A stretch of 64,000 nucleotides of DNA from Delphinapterus leucas. Taxonomy: Eukaryota > Chordata > Mammalia > Artiodactyla > Monodontidae. The translations under genes were made by a program, and so were the position numbers. The notes below the pieces were generated by a model. That model had not been told where the DNA came from. It made no database searches and saw only the letters and a program-made list of their open reading frames with translations. Positions within the stretch are counted from its first letter, which is position 1. Each line of letters begins with the position of its first letter. The stretch covers positions 71,029,858-71,093,857 of the forward strand of contig NW_022098076.1 in assembly GCF_002288925.2 (NCBI RefSeq). Reading direction: 5' to 3'. Shown one piece after another: positions 36,172 to 48,365 of the stretch.

Positions 36172-36399
36172 TCAATATCTGACAGGGTAAATGACTTCGG
36201 CTCTGTCAGAGAATCTACAGAGTTTAAGCTGAAATTCTTTCCTTCCTGTCAAATTTGAAGGTGGTCCATATAATGCATTCCTGTCCCACATAGCTCCAAT
36301 AGCACCACAAAAACTCAGAGCTTGTGCACAAAGAAAGAGTAGGAACAGCCACACAAAGAAAGTCCACTCCTTGGGTAACTTGGCAGCCGTTGCAGGCAT
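36172..36399 (-). other. Unrecognised 75-codon open frame with hydrophobic N-terminal segment
   Basis: From ATG at 36397-36399 the frame encodes about 10 residues, then a strongly hydrophobic stretch (WTFFVWLFLLFLCAQALSF, residues about 12-30) like a signal peptide or membrane segment, then a hydrophilic part with a possible N-glycosylation site (NLT). I do not recognise the family. Base composition here is less AT-rich than in its neighbours. There is no splice, promoter or poly(A) evidence, so it may be a chance frame or a fragment of an old exon or retrocopy. A real gene is unlikely but cannot be excluded. Confidence 0.2.
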
Positions 36400-39368
36400 G
36401 TTTTAGAAAGTACGTTAAAGTAGAATAGATCTATTTGTGATTCAGCATTGGTATGTATTTGCTTAAAATTAAAGCAGGGATAACTAGATCTACCTGAATA
36501 AAACTGTAATACAAAATTTGAAATATGAACTTTGGAAAATTATAGATTCAGAATCTTGTGAAATTGATGGACGAAAACTGAAAGAAAAAAAAAGGGTCTT
36601 TCTACATCAAACCAGTATAGAAAGGATAGGACTAACAAGTGCCTCCACAGATGTAGAACATGGTCAGTGTGGAAAGATGACCTGCAAAAATCAGTACAAA
36701 CACATTTTCATGTAAAATTGAGGTAACAGTAGCACTTATTTTGGGGTGTTACTTTAGAAAATAATAATGATACTGAACACTTCCTACATACTAGATTGTT
36801 ACTCTGAGTCCTGTTAGAAGCAGATGCCGAGACTATAGTAGACATATAAGAGATTCATCAGGGTAAATGCCTATGAGGGAAAATACACAGTGCATGAGAC
36901 CATAATGCAGTCTAAATTTGTAAGGAAGAGAGGGAAGGAAGGGTGATTGGGTGGAAGTCTTAAACTGCTGTGCAGTTCTAAAATAGTTTCACAAAGCCAA
37001 TGGTGAATCCTGAAGCCAAAGCTGCATGAAACAAGAGTCCCATGTCTCTCAAGAATGCTTGGATTAGTAGCCATGTCATGCTTAGTCATTTGCTGGGAGC
37101 TATCATGGAAAGTGTAGCTTCAGCATTTTAGTAGTCAGGAGTAACCAAGGTTAGAGACCTGAAAAGGAAATTTTCATGGCTGCCACATAGACATTGCACT
37201 AGGAAATTAATAAGCATTAGCTGCTATGATCATTTTTTAAAATTATTTTCACATTATAATTTTTTTTTCTTTAAACTCTCTGTATACTGACTCAACTTTG
37301 CATATAGCATATTATAAATGAACATTTCATGTTGTCAATTTGTGTAACATTCTAACAGCTGGAAGTTTGCTTTCCAGGACAGTTTGCTTTTTTGAATATC
37401 AGAAAGGGTACAAATTTTGAGTATTTTAAATGGACAGGTTTTTGAGTTGAAGAGATGCCTGAAGTTTGGGAAGGGCACCTGTCATTCGTCAATCACAATG
37501 GCTTCCTTTTTATCAGTTGAATATCCAGGTGTACTTTTGAGAAAGGATCCTGCATCTAACAAAAGTCTGAAACCTATTGTTTTTATTGGTTTTTGTCCTG
37601 ATTATTCTGTGAGAGTTATTAAAATTTTTTAAATGACTGCTTATTTTAGTAATAAGAATCATGAGTCATATTAACTTAATAAAAAGCAAGACAAAGATGC
37701 TGAAGGTCTTGAATCTTTAGCCTCACATTCATGAAAACAAAGCCATATCTCTGTGTTTTCAATTATAAAGGGGAAATTAATGCCCCAACAGTACTTACTC
37801 CTGGCTGATGGTCCCAGATATTACTTTAATAAGCAGTATGTGCCATTTTTTACAAGATCATTAAACTTCCAATCTCTTTTATGAGTTATGAATAGATTAT
37901 ATTCTAGTTCCTAAACAATGACTTCCCATTATACAACACTGGAGTTTTATAAACATATTTTCAAAATACTACTCTTCTTATTCATATTTAGCTTCTAATT
38001 TATGAACAAAGAAGGCCCAAGATTTTACATCGTCTATTTACGGGCTCTCTTTTATTTATAACTAGTGGAATTATTCCATTAATCTTTAACCCATGAATTT
38101 CTATTTTTTCTACTTGTCAAGTAACTCTCAATTCAAATGATCAACAATAAACCCCACAGTACCAACCTGAAATTATGATCTTAATGATTTTATAGATTAT
38201 ATTTTTCATTTCATCAGCCAGGTCACCCAAGAACATGTTCAATAATTTCATGTGTCTTTGGAACATCATCCAATATTCCCCTGATCTACAGCTCAAACCC
38301 AGGCTGACACTGAACCACTAATAGTACTCTTGTGACTTTAATACTTTTCTACATGGGACTCTAAGTCTCAAGTGATTCCTACCACACACTTCCAGTAAGC
38401 ACGTATCATGTAGAAATAAAGTCAATGCTGAGAGACAGAAGTAAAAACTATCTATTGCTTTACCTATACTTGTTATTCTGTCACACTCCAGAGTATTCAG
38501 ATGAAATTAAATTATGTCTGTTCATTTTGATCCTAAAGTAATAGGAATAACACATGATTTCCTTGTTATAATAGAACAATGCTATAAATCACTATGTACT
38601 ACCACATAAAATTCTAAATGCATTGAATAGAACAGAAATTTATAATAGGGTTTTTCTGAATTTGAAAGAAGGCCAAAAAAGCATAGATTTCTGACTTTTA
38701 TAAGTAAAGGACCTAGAGAAAGCAATCCCTGTCATCTCATTCTAAGCACATAAGTTCAACAAAATGCATTGCAAAACAACCCATAACATTAGTATTATGC
38801 ATAGTTACTTTCAAAGCTTTAATAAATTAGATCTATTTCTTGTCACATAAATACTGAAAAAGTACCATTCTTGATTCTGCAAAGAGCTGCATACATTTCA
38901 CAAGTCAGACTAGGTTATTTAAACTTAATTTTATGTATTAATTTTTCATGCTTAAGCCATATTTTATATTTCTACCTATGTTTACATTTGCCAAATATTT
39001 ATACTACTGTTTATGTTATGTACAGCCATTCTTGAGAACTCATTTCTTATAATAAATGATATATAAAGAATAAAATAATTCTAATCAAAATTATTTTTCA
39101 TTTTTATATAATTGCTTTATCCTAAAACCAAAGCCTTGATATTCTGTTTTCCAAGGAATAAAAAATAAAGAATCTTCTTAAAACCCTTTCATAGTACATG
39201 CCAGTAGTGGGAAAAACTTAAGAAAGAAAGAAAGAAATTGTGGTTATATAGATGGGACTACCAATTTGACTGTATCACAGAAGAAGGCATTACATACCAG
39301 TAGATACTAAAGAAATATAAAGGAATTAATATGTCTGAGCTTAGTGTTCAAAAATAAATATTTAAAGC
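36400..39368. other. No gene recognised
   Basis: About 3 kb of AT-rich DNA. A segment at 36800-37140 ('gttagaagcagatgccgagactatagtag...') reads vaguely like an old LTR or MER repeat, but I cannot place it. The 71-codon frame at 37417-37632 is unrecognised. A GAAA short repeat lies at 39220-39238. Confidence 0.45.
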
Positions 39369-39610
39369 AAGTTTCTCAGCCTCTCTACTGCTGACATGCT
39401 GGTGCTGGATAATTCTTTGTCAGTGGAGCTATCCTGTGCACCACAGAGTATTTAGCAGCATCCCTGGCTTCTATCCACTAGATGCCAATAGACCCGCCCC
39501 ACCCGCTCCTTCACTCCCCTCCAAATACCCCAAATGGTGACAACAAAAAATGTCTCCAAACATTGTCAAATATCCCCTGGGGGCAAAACTGCTCTCAGCT
39601 GAGAAACGTG
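39369..39610 (-). mobile_element. MER20 (hAT-Charlie non-autonomous transposon)
   Basis: 'gtttctcagcctctctactgctgacatgctggtgctggataattctttg' through 'aatgtctccaaacattgtcaaatatcccctgggggcaaaactgc' to 'cagctgagaaacgtg' is MER20 end to end in reverse orientation. The ends are roughly inverted (tttctcagc / gctgagaaa). Confidence 0.9.
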
Positions 39611-39679
39611 AGGTAAAGATAATAAAACAACTTATAACTTCAATGAGGAATAGTAATAATAATCACATAAACTTGATTC

Positions 39680-40130
39680 CTCACTATATGCTAGTCAGCC
39701 TATTGACTACTTTTATGAGTATTTTTTTTTTTCTTTTCGGTATGCGGGCCTCTCACTGTTGTGGCCTCTCCCGTTGCGGAGCACAGGCTCCGGAGGCGCA
39801 GGCTCAGCAGCCATGGCTCACGGGACAAGCCGCTCCGTGGCATGTGGGATCTTCCCAGACCGGGGCACGAACCCGTGTCCCCTGCATCGGCAGGCGGACT
39901 CTCAACCACGGCGCCACCAGGGAAGCCCTATGAGTATTATTTAATTTCATTTTTGCAACAACCCTACGAGACTTCTACCATTATCCCATTCTACAGATGA
40001 GAAGCAGTCTCAGAGTTTAAATATATGCACCAAATCCCACAACCATTTGTCAAGAACAGATTCTTTCCCAGATTTTTCTAATTCCAGAGCCAGCGCTCTT
40101 AGCCACTGTACTATACTGCCCCTAATTGAT
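39680..40130 (-). repeat. MIR SINE (reverse), split by a CHR SINE
   Basis: The right part, 'gcaacaaccctacgagacttctaccattatcccattctacagatgag...cagagccagcgctcttagccactgta', is a clear reverse MIR. The left part before 39714 ('tgctagtcagcctattgactactttta') is a plausible continuation. The CHR insertion separates the two. Confidence 0.78.
39714..39938 (-). mobile_element. CHR SINE (short form, reverse) with 10-bp TSD
   Basis: T-run, then 'gggcctctcactgttgtggcc', to 'gccaccagggaagccc' on +: a complete reverse CHR SINE. 'tatgagtatt' flanks it at 39714-39723 and 39929-39938. It lies inside the MIR and is therefore younger. Frames of up to 127 codons through it are artefacts. Confidence 0.97.
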
Positions 40131-41565
40131 CATGGGACAGTAAATTAAATGATGCCATCAACCTTAACTGCATTATTACATAACATGAAAATAGGACTTT
40201 TAAGAGTTCAAATAAATTGTGGTGTCCATTGCCTGATGCATTGGAAGAAAAGGAAATAAACTGCGTACTATACAATTAGCAGGACTTTTCAGGCTTAGGA
40301 CTCCTTGCAATTGCCTCCACTTCACTTTTTTTGTAGCTACTCCTCGTGTTTAACAGTTCTTACCTGTCCTACCTGCATGGCAGATAAGTAGTAAACTTTT
40401 CTCTTGAGACTGGAACCAAGTTACTATAAGTATGATTTAAAACTATTACTACAGTTATATTTTAGGCTGACCTGTAACACTGAATATCATTTTCAAAGTT
40501 ATTTATAACCATTGTAGATTTTATATACTATCCTCATCCCTCATTTCAAATGTTACATTCCTAATTTTTATTGTTACAGAATAATGAACAGTGTCCTCCT
40601 CACAAGAAAGGGTTCCAGAGAATACAATAGTTCTTTTTTTTTGACCCAATTTTTTCTGCATATCTTCTCATCCATACTCCATAAACAGATGAAATACATA
40701 AAGATACTAATAAAACTAGATTATCTTGGCAAGAGGAGATTATTGTCAAAGCTCAGAATTGTCACATACATATGCAAATATCCTGCTTCCTCTCTCCCTT
40801 ACCCCCAGGTAAAAGGATAGAAGAACAAGAAAAGAATTGAATGTCACCAGTACTTAACAAGATAAGTAATTACTGATTTAGAATAAAGTTTATTTTGTTT
40901 ATTTATATCTAGGCTTTACCAAGGAGGCCTACAAACATCCCTAAATTATAGAAAGGAAGAAAGAAAGCCATTAAAGCAGGAGCAAAATTTTATGCAATTG
41001 AAAAACTATTTAGGTAGCTATAAAGAGACAGAAGGAAGGAGGCTAGCATAATATTGCATATAAAGAAGTCCTAATTACTTGCTAGGGTAGCATACACTCT
41101 ACATGAACTCTTGCAGAGTTCATGGTACACTCTCATTCTGATTATGTTTTTGAGATCCATTTATGTTGCTTTATGTAACTCCTCCTTATTACATCTGACG
41201 GTTACATGATACACTGCATTACTGTGCATATATCACGTAACAGTGATATACGCTACTGTGATGATCACGTTGGCTGCCCCTAGCTCCTCACTACCACAAT
41301 GCTTCAATGAACATTATCAAACATACCTCCTGCTAAGACCTATGTGAGAGTTTCTCTGATTTATAAGAATAGGATAGCTAGATAACATAATAGTGGCATA
41401 TTTATTTTCACCAAACTGTTTTTCTACCAGCTACTGCAATGGGGGAAAATCCATCGATTATGTAATTCACAGGATTCTTTGGATTAGTATTCTCCAAACT
41501 ATATTACTTGAGTCCCCGAGATGTTAATATGTGTTTTAGAGAAAGGGTAATTAAAATAGAAAAAT
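40131..41565. other. No gene recognised
   Basis: AT-rich DNA with no recognisable domain in the short frames. A near-palindromic patch 'tatatcacgtaacagtgatata' lies at about 41229-41250. Confidence 0.45.
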
Positions 41566-41804
41566 GTACATTGGAGTCTCAAACAATGCGGGGAGTTAGG
41601 GGCACCCACCCTCCTCCCAGTTGAAAATCTGAGTATAATTTAGAGCTGGCCCTCCAAATATGTGGTTCCTCTGAATCCATGGCTCTGTATCAGTGGATTC
41701 GACCAATCTCAGATGGTGTAGAATTGTAGAATTTACTACTGAAAAAAATCCGGACGTAAGTGGACCTGCACAGTTCAAACTCGGTTGTTCAAGGGTCAAC
41801 TGTA
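41566..41804 (-). mobile_element. Tigger/MER8-like DNA transposon (reverse)
   Basis: The right end is the intact inverted repeat 'gttgttcaagggtcaactg' (to 41802) followed by TA at 41803-41804. The left end 'gagtctcaaacaatgcgggg' is degraded. The interior matches the copy at 29.55 kb in reverse orientation ('tttactactgaaaaaaatccggacgtaagtgg'). Confidence 0.87.
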
Positions 41805-44800
41805 TCTGCAAAATGTTCTCTTAACTAAAGAAGTTGCTCCACTGAAGAACTGCCCAGTGCATTTTAAAATGCTAATGTTCACTGTAAATGTTCAAGAGGC
41901 AAGAAGGTAAACTCATTTTCCCGAATATATTTGAGTCCGAACCATAGATTTTTCAGATCTTTTTACAGACATCTTCTGACATATTAGTGATTTATGGAAT
42001 ACAGTTTAGAAAACATTGCATTAGACAAAAATTACTCAGAATGAAACATAATGAATCTTGATACTAACACCCAAAAGAGGTGCTCCTATAGAGTCCATGT
42101 AAAAATACTATTTAATGTAATTATCTATATCTTCAATAATCCCCTAACAACATATTTATACATTTCATAGGGTTTTTTTCCAATATAAACTAAGTAAACA
42201 GGACTTTATAAGAGCTAAGCTATGGGTAGCTGACAAAATATAACTCAGATACATAGTTCTCTGGTAATGTGGATAATTTGGGCAAAGCACAGAGGAATAG
42301 ATGAGCTGCCCATGAGCTGACTTTAGCTAATCTGTTATAAATATCATTTCTCTTAGAAAATAAGTTTTTGATAGTTACTGGGTGACATGAGATAAATACA
42401 TATATTCCTGAGTAAATAACTACATTACAGTTATTATATACCACCAGCTAAATTTGAAGCTATAAACTAAAACAATCCCATAAGGAGAATTAAGAAATTA
42501 GGTAAAATAAGTGTTTTCATCCTAAAACTTGATTTTTTTAAAGTCATAAAAGTTTTTATATTTAAATTTAAATGTAAATTTTAAAGTCACTATTTGGACA
42601 GTGATAATGTATCTCAATCAACTTAGTAAACTTGGATTTAAGAAAAATAGTTGTTCATTTCTGAGGGCAATATAACTGGAAAGCAGAGGAAGGAAATTTT
42701 ATTTTAATCCTCTGAAAAAGATACAGAAACAGAACAATGCATATTTTCCACTACTCAACCCATTAGAAAATTCAAGATTGCATTTGCATTTAAAGTGTGT
42801 GTTCTTTCAGAAGTCCATGTATTAAAGAGTTTAGTTAAGCTGATAAGTGAAATTTTCTCTAATATTAATTGTCTAGACAATTTAACTTCCATTTTAGAAA
42901 CACACTCTCAGAGGTAGAGATAGTCAGTTCTTTGTCACAGCAGATAAAATAAGCTCACAGCCAAGAATACCAGAGCACTATTTTTGTCAGGTGCATATCA
43001 ACATTTATGTTGTCACCCTGTACCAGCAGAACATTTAACAGATCTACTGCATCTACATTTCCTAATTATCTGATATCTATTTTTATATTTCCTCAATGAC
43101 TCTCCCCACAAAAAGTCACAAAGTGACATAGAACGTGAAGTAAAAAATATGTTTTTTTAAACCAAATACATAATGTCCAGACTTCATGTTTTTTTTAATA
43201 AAACCTAGTCTAAAGTAATTAAACTTTCAATTTGATTTATTATAAATTTTTCTGTCTTGATTCATACCAAGCACTAAAACATATACTTAAATGAACGTTT
43301 AACTAAACCCCTCCTGAAAAAAATGGTACAAAACACAAACAAACATCACAGGGAAACAAATGGTCAAGTTATGCTCTGTAGAAGTTTATTTTATAGCACT
43401 TTGTATGAACCTCTGCTATTGTGCCATTACACTATCTTAACTATTGGTTTCTGGATCTATCACACAATATATGTTGCAACTTTAAAGCATGTGAAGGACC
43501 CTATCAATTGAAATTCTTAAGACCAATGAACTTGGGAAATAATGAAATGAATCAAGGGCAGAAGGAAAGAAATAATTAAGAGACCACAAAATAATTATTT
43601 ATTTTAGGTATACCAAAGTCAATTTTTCTTTACATTAAAACAAATATTTTTCCAGGTACCTTTGTGACAACTCAGTGTTTGGTTTGATCTGCACTTCTCA
43701 TTAATGAAAATATAATCGAGTGGTTTCTGATACATGAATTAGCTTGGCTTTGGAGCTGACGGAACATGAACTTGTTTGGCACAGCCTTATCTAAAAGAGT
43801 CATATCAGATAAGCCTGAGTGCTAACACTGTACGTCACAGCATTGGGAAACATGCTTTGGCAAGCTCTCCAAAAGCCTGACTCTCTTCATGGAAGTAATA
43901 ACAAATTTCATGTTTTAGAAGTTTGATATGCAGATGATATATAAATACCAAAGGAAAAAGTGTACTTAGTGCTTTGCATTTAATTTATAAAAAACAAACA
44001 AAAAAAGTAACATATAATGTTAAGACCTACACAACTGATGATAATTATTCTGGAAGTATCGTGTCTTCGAAGACTTCCATTGTTGTCCTCTGGTTCTTTG
44101 TTTCTGGTAAATAAATACAACTTTATTTTGACGTTTTCAAATTATTCCTAATTTTGTGACTTAAAAAAAAATAATAGGGCATCAGGAAACACTAGTATAT
44201 CCAAAATGAATTCTGAGGGAATAATAGATATCAGAGAGCTTTACAGAACGGACACAGTGTTCTCTCATGATTACTAGCTTTCCTTTTACGCCTATTTCCT
44301 TTAAGATTTGAAGAATTCATAAACAGAAAAAAGACATGTTAATTTATTAATTTTTAAAAATTAAGTAATTCAGAATATGAAATTTTAATGTCTTGGAGGT
44401 CATTTGGAGGAAAAAGTTTGAGAATAACTAAGATTTTATAGTAAAATTTTAAAATACAATATAAAGGGCCATCCATTCCATTTATCTAGCCTTCGGCATC
44501 CTGGTATCTAATCCCCATTCAGAATGTCCTGCTACATATTTTTGAATGGGAGGGTTTTTGTCAGTTTCCTTATAAACCAATTAAACTACAGTACTTGCAT
44601 CAAGAAACATTTCAGAACTTACAAATGAAATGAAATAATGATTTCATAATCAGAAAACTCTCATCCAAAAAGGTCACAGGAAAAGAAAGAAATGGTGAAA
44701 TCCTGTCATTAAAACTGAGCTCATACCTTGAAGTTAAACACCTGGGTGTTTCACCACCAAATTTATATATTTATGATACTGAGAAACATGCTCAAAAAAA

Positions 44801-45275
44801 TCTCACCTATTTTGGTAAGGCACCTGCACAGAGAGCCACTTAGTCTCACATATCACTGCTGGAAAGTGTGGCCACAGTACCTCAAATCTTATCACTTTCC
44901 ATGAGTTAAAAAGGTTCTCCAAGTCAACATAGAAAAATGAGAATAATGTAAAAAACACACACTGACTTGCAGAAGACTACAAAGAAAGGGGTCAGTGTTG
45001 TTACTTACAGCTAATAAGCCATGAGAAAGACTGCATCCAAGTATCCAGAGAAGATAAACTATTGTTTTAAAACTCAAATTTTTAATACATCCTCTCATTC
45101 TAACAAACAAAGAGTATCTGTTACAGAATGTGAATAAATTGTTCCTAAAAGTAAAGATGTGAAAATAGAAGAAAGTAAACCTAAAACTCAGCAGGTAGGC
45201 TTGGTTGGAAATAGTTCAAAGCCTAGGGCCGTGTACTACATGAGCCCATGGGAATAGCATGAGTCTGTGTTTTTC
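41805..45275. other. Long stretch without recognisable gene
   Basis: About 3.5 kb of AT-rich DNA; no frame with recognisable domain, no young repeat. A somewhat less AT-rich segment at 43730-43890 has no obvious identity. Confidence 0.5.
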
Positions 45276-45335
45276 TTTAGTGCTCAGTTTGCTCTGTGTG
45301 ACCAAACTGAGTTTAGTGCTCAGTTTGGTCACACA
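45276..45335 (+). repeat. Perfect 17-bp inverted repeat (hairpin) with an overlapping direct repeat
   Basis: Arm 1 'tgtgtgaccaaactgag' at 45295-45311 and arm 2 'ctcagtttggtcacaca' at 45319-45335 are exact reverse complements, with a 7-base loop. The 16-mer 'tttagtgctcagtttg' occurs at 45276-45291 and 45312-45327. The combination of direct and inverted copies suggests a templated insertion. There is no T-run after it, so it is not a Pol III or bacterial-type terminator. Confidence 0.95.
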
Positions 45336-45756
45336 ATATTAAGTTTTTGCCTTCCCAGAGCAAAGCCTGCTTTCAAAAACTGATTCAAAATCTGCTCATA
45401 CTAACACTAATGATGACAATGAAGCTTCCATAATGGTAATCCAAGACTCAGGCAAAGGATTAGAGACTATAGCTTCAATATTTAGAAAAGATTTTAGCCA
45501 AAACACTGCTAAATTCACATTAGAAGAACAAGAGTCTATAAATAAGGCCAGCTGTATGGTGATCCTATTTACATACCTATGCTTTCACAATGTATGATTG
45601 CCCAGAATTTATTAGAAGATGACATAATGAGTTTCAAACGTAGTGACATAAGTATCATGAGGTGATATATCATGAGATGTCTTCAGAGGATGGGGACACT
45701 GATTTGAAATGTTTATAATAGAAAAATTAGGTTAATTATTCTCCTTAAGTCTTAGA
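45336..45756. other. No feature recognised
   Basis: Non-coding DNA between the hairpin and a MER3 element. Confidence 0.5.
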
Positions 45757-45957
45757 CCTGTGCTGTCCAATAGCCACTAGTCACATGCGGCTGTTTAAAT
45801 CTGGATTTGTTCATTAAAATGAAATAAATTTAAAAATTCAGTTGCCCAATCACATTTGCCACACTTCAGTAGTTCATCAGTCCCACATGACTAGTAGTTA
45901 CCATATCAGACAGTACAGATATTGAACATTTCCACACAGCTGAAAGTGTTCTAGAGT
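45757..45957 (+). mobile_element. MER3-like hAT-Charlie element
   Basis: 'ctgtgctgtccaatagccactagtcacatgcggctgtttaaatctgg' with 'tagtagttaccatatcagacagtacag...' carries the MER3 ends and the AT-rich middle. Confidence 0.78.
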
Positions 45958-45974
45958 GTACACAATGTGTAACA

Positions 45975-46440
45975 GGAATACCTGTGACTAAGAGTAACAG
46001 AAAACTTGACTAACAAAGATTCAAACTAGAGTTAATTTTTAATAGAAAGAAGTCCAGGGGTAGGTACTTGTGGACATTAGTTTGGGTGCTAAATATGACA
46101 AAAAGAAAGCAGACTCTTTTGTATTTTCTCTTCTACCACCCTTTTAGGTTTTGTAGGTTGTGAGTTTCTCCCTTACACTTTTTACCTCATGGATGCAGAA
46201 TGCCTGCTGCAGATCCAGACATCTTTCCACATTCAAAACAGGAAGAAGTATATAAAAGGGAGTACAGGCTACAGCTATTCCTTACTCAGGGAAATACTTT
46301 ACTAGAAATCCCCTGTGGACTTCCACTTATATCTCCTTAGCAAAAACTATGCCATATGGCTACCTTTACTAGGATAGGAAGTCATCCCAAGAAGACTGGG
46401 AGAACAACCCCAGAAAAATCAGGGTTCTGTAAGTAAGAAA
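45975..46440. repeat. Old interspersed repeat, family not assigned
   Basis: 'gtaacagaaaacttgactaacaaagattcaaactagagttaatttttaatagaaagaagtcc' and 'cagatccagacatctttccacattcaaaacaggaagaag' followed by 'tttactagaaatcccctgtggacttccacttatatctcc' resemble a common mammalian repeat. I cannot name it with certainty. Confidence 0.4.
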
Positions 46441-47400
46441 GAAGGGGAAAATAAATTTTAAAAGACAATTATAGTGCTTATCACAGATTTTCTTAAGATC
46501 TGTATCTAAGAACTAATGAAAAGAGGAAAAAATGAAGAGAAGTAATATATATTTTCCCTCTCTGAGAAAAAAAATGTTTTAAAGAGGGAAAACCAATGCT
46601 GAAAAATTAACCCCTATATTTGTCCATGTGAGGAAGAAGTTTTTAAATCCATACAAAAAACTTTAAAGTTATTAGTGTAATGCATTCCAACAAAAAGTGC
46701 TGAAATTTAATCAAAGGAGATTAATACTTCTAATATGCTCTTATTTCTGTGGTTAATCTTTTGTGATATATTCCTCATGTAGTATTCTTTAATATAGAAA
46801 TGAATTTTCCTACCTGCCAACGTGACCATTTCTTTAAGCATTTGGGCTAAGACCTTTGTCAAAACTATTCTTGTCCAAATAGAGCTAAAAGTCTCAACAT
46901 TTACTAAGGAATAAGTATTGTAAGGAAATAGGAAATAAATAAGATAAATTGTAAGGAAACAGGAAAACCGTTTGCTTTTCTAGCCTAAAGAGGAACAGCA
47001 TGGCTAATAGATATTGTAGAAAGTTCTGCATGAAAATTTATTATAAAAATGTGTCAAAAGAGATACCAAATATTTCAAAAAGCAGTAAAATTAGTAAGCT
47101 AAAATTGTATTCCCTTCAAATCATCTATTTCCCCTGGTAATATTAGAACATTTTGAAGAGACTGGTTCAAATATGTCATGTGAATTCTATGGTTAGTAAA
47201 GCACAAAAATTTATCTACTTATCTGCATAAACAGTTGCCACCACGTGCAATAAGACTGAATTTTAAAATCTGCGTTTATTGTGTGCTAATTAATACAAAT
47301 GATTCTAATTTGAAATAAAAAGCAAGGAAGGCAAAAATAGAAAATGCCTTGGATGTATATCTCTAGGGAGGCAGTAGATGCCAAGTGGAAAGAGAAGGCA
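46441..47400. other. No gene recognised
   Basis: AT-rich DNA; no coding evidence. Confidence 0.5.
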
Positions 47401-47402
47401 TT

Positions 47403-47803
47403 ATTAGTGGGCTGAATTGTGTCCCCTAAAAATTCTCCTGTTGGAGCCCTATCTCCGAGTACCTCAGATATAATTGTATTGGGAGGCAGGGCTTTTAAAG
47501 AAGTGATTAAGTTAAAGTGAGGCAATTAGGGTGGGGCTCTAATCTATTAGGACTGGTATTCTTATAGGAAGAGGAAATGTGATCACATAAAGAGACACCA
47601 GGGATGCATGGGCACGGAGGAAAGACCACGTGAGAACAAAGAAGATGGCCATCTGCAAGCCAAGGAGAGAGGCCTCAGAGGAAACCAACCCTGCTCACTT
47701 CTTCATCCTGTACTTCTGGCCTCCAGAACAGAGAATAAACGTCTGGTGTTTAAACCACTCAATCAGTGATATTTTGCTATGGCAGCCCTAACGAACTAAA
47801 ACA
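47403..47803 (+). mobile_element. MaLR-type LTR (MSTA/MLT1A-like), + orientation
   Basis: 'gggctgaattgtgtcccctaaaaattctcctgttggagccc' at the start and 'cagaacagagaataaacgtctggtgtttaaaccactcaatcagtgatattttgctatggcagccctaacgaactaaaac' at the end match the LTR of ERVL-MaLR retrotransposons, including the late AATAAA. No internal region follows, so it is a solo LTR. Confidence 0.9.
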
Positions 47804-47947
47804 GTGGGAATGACTGAATGTAGATCGAATTTCTCAGATGTTTCAAATAATATGTTCTACATGGAGTGGTAGGGGAGGGGGGAGGACTCTTTTTTTTTTC
47901 AATATGTAATACAAAACTTGGGATAATTATTCCTCAAAAATTTTGGA

Positions 47948-48115
47948 GCAGTGCTGACTAAAATTTAGCCACTTAGCCACATGTAGCTATTTAAGTTTAG
48001 ATTAATTAAAATTAAATAAAATTAAAAATTTAGTTCCTCAGCCATGCTAGTCTCATTTCAGTTGTTTAATAGCCACAATAGCTATTACAAGGAAATGTTC
48101 ATTTATGCAATAACT
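47948..48115 (+). mobile_element. MER3-like hAT remnant
   Basis: 'cagtgctgactaaaatttagccacttagccacatgtagctatttaag' with the AT-rich middle 'attaattaaaattaaataaaattaaaa' and 'tttaatagccacaatagc' fit a diverged MER3. Confidence 0.68.
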
Positions 48116-48365
48116 AAGCATATGATCAGAGCACGTATGAATGAACATCTTGGCTACTATAGATTATACCACCAGAGGTAATCATGTAGCCAAAATCATA
48201 CACTTGCAAATGACCCTCACATAAATGAATTACCATGGTATCATCTTTCAAAGAAAGTACTTTACAAAATAATAATAATGGGAGGGGAACCAAGATGGCA
48301 GAGTAGAAGGGTGTGCTCTCACTCCCTCTTGTGAGAACACCAGAATCACAACTAGCTGCTGTGGA

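Noticed and set aside
39550..39933. 127-codon + frame
   Set aside because: Most of it lies in the reverse CHR SINE; the same frames recur at every CHR copy (21.0, 50.0, 53.3, 54.9, 60.5 kb) and are a by-product of the repeat.
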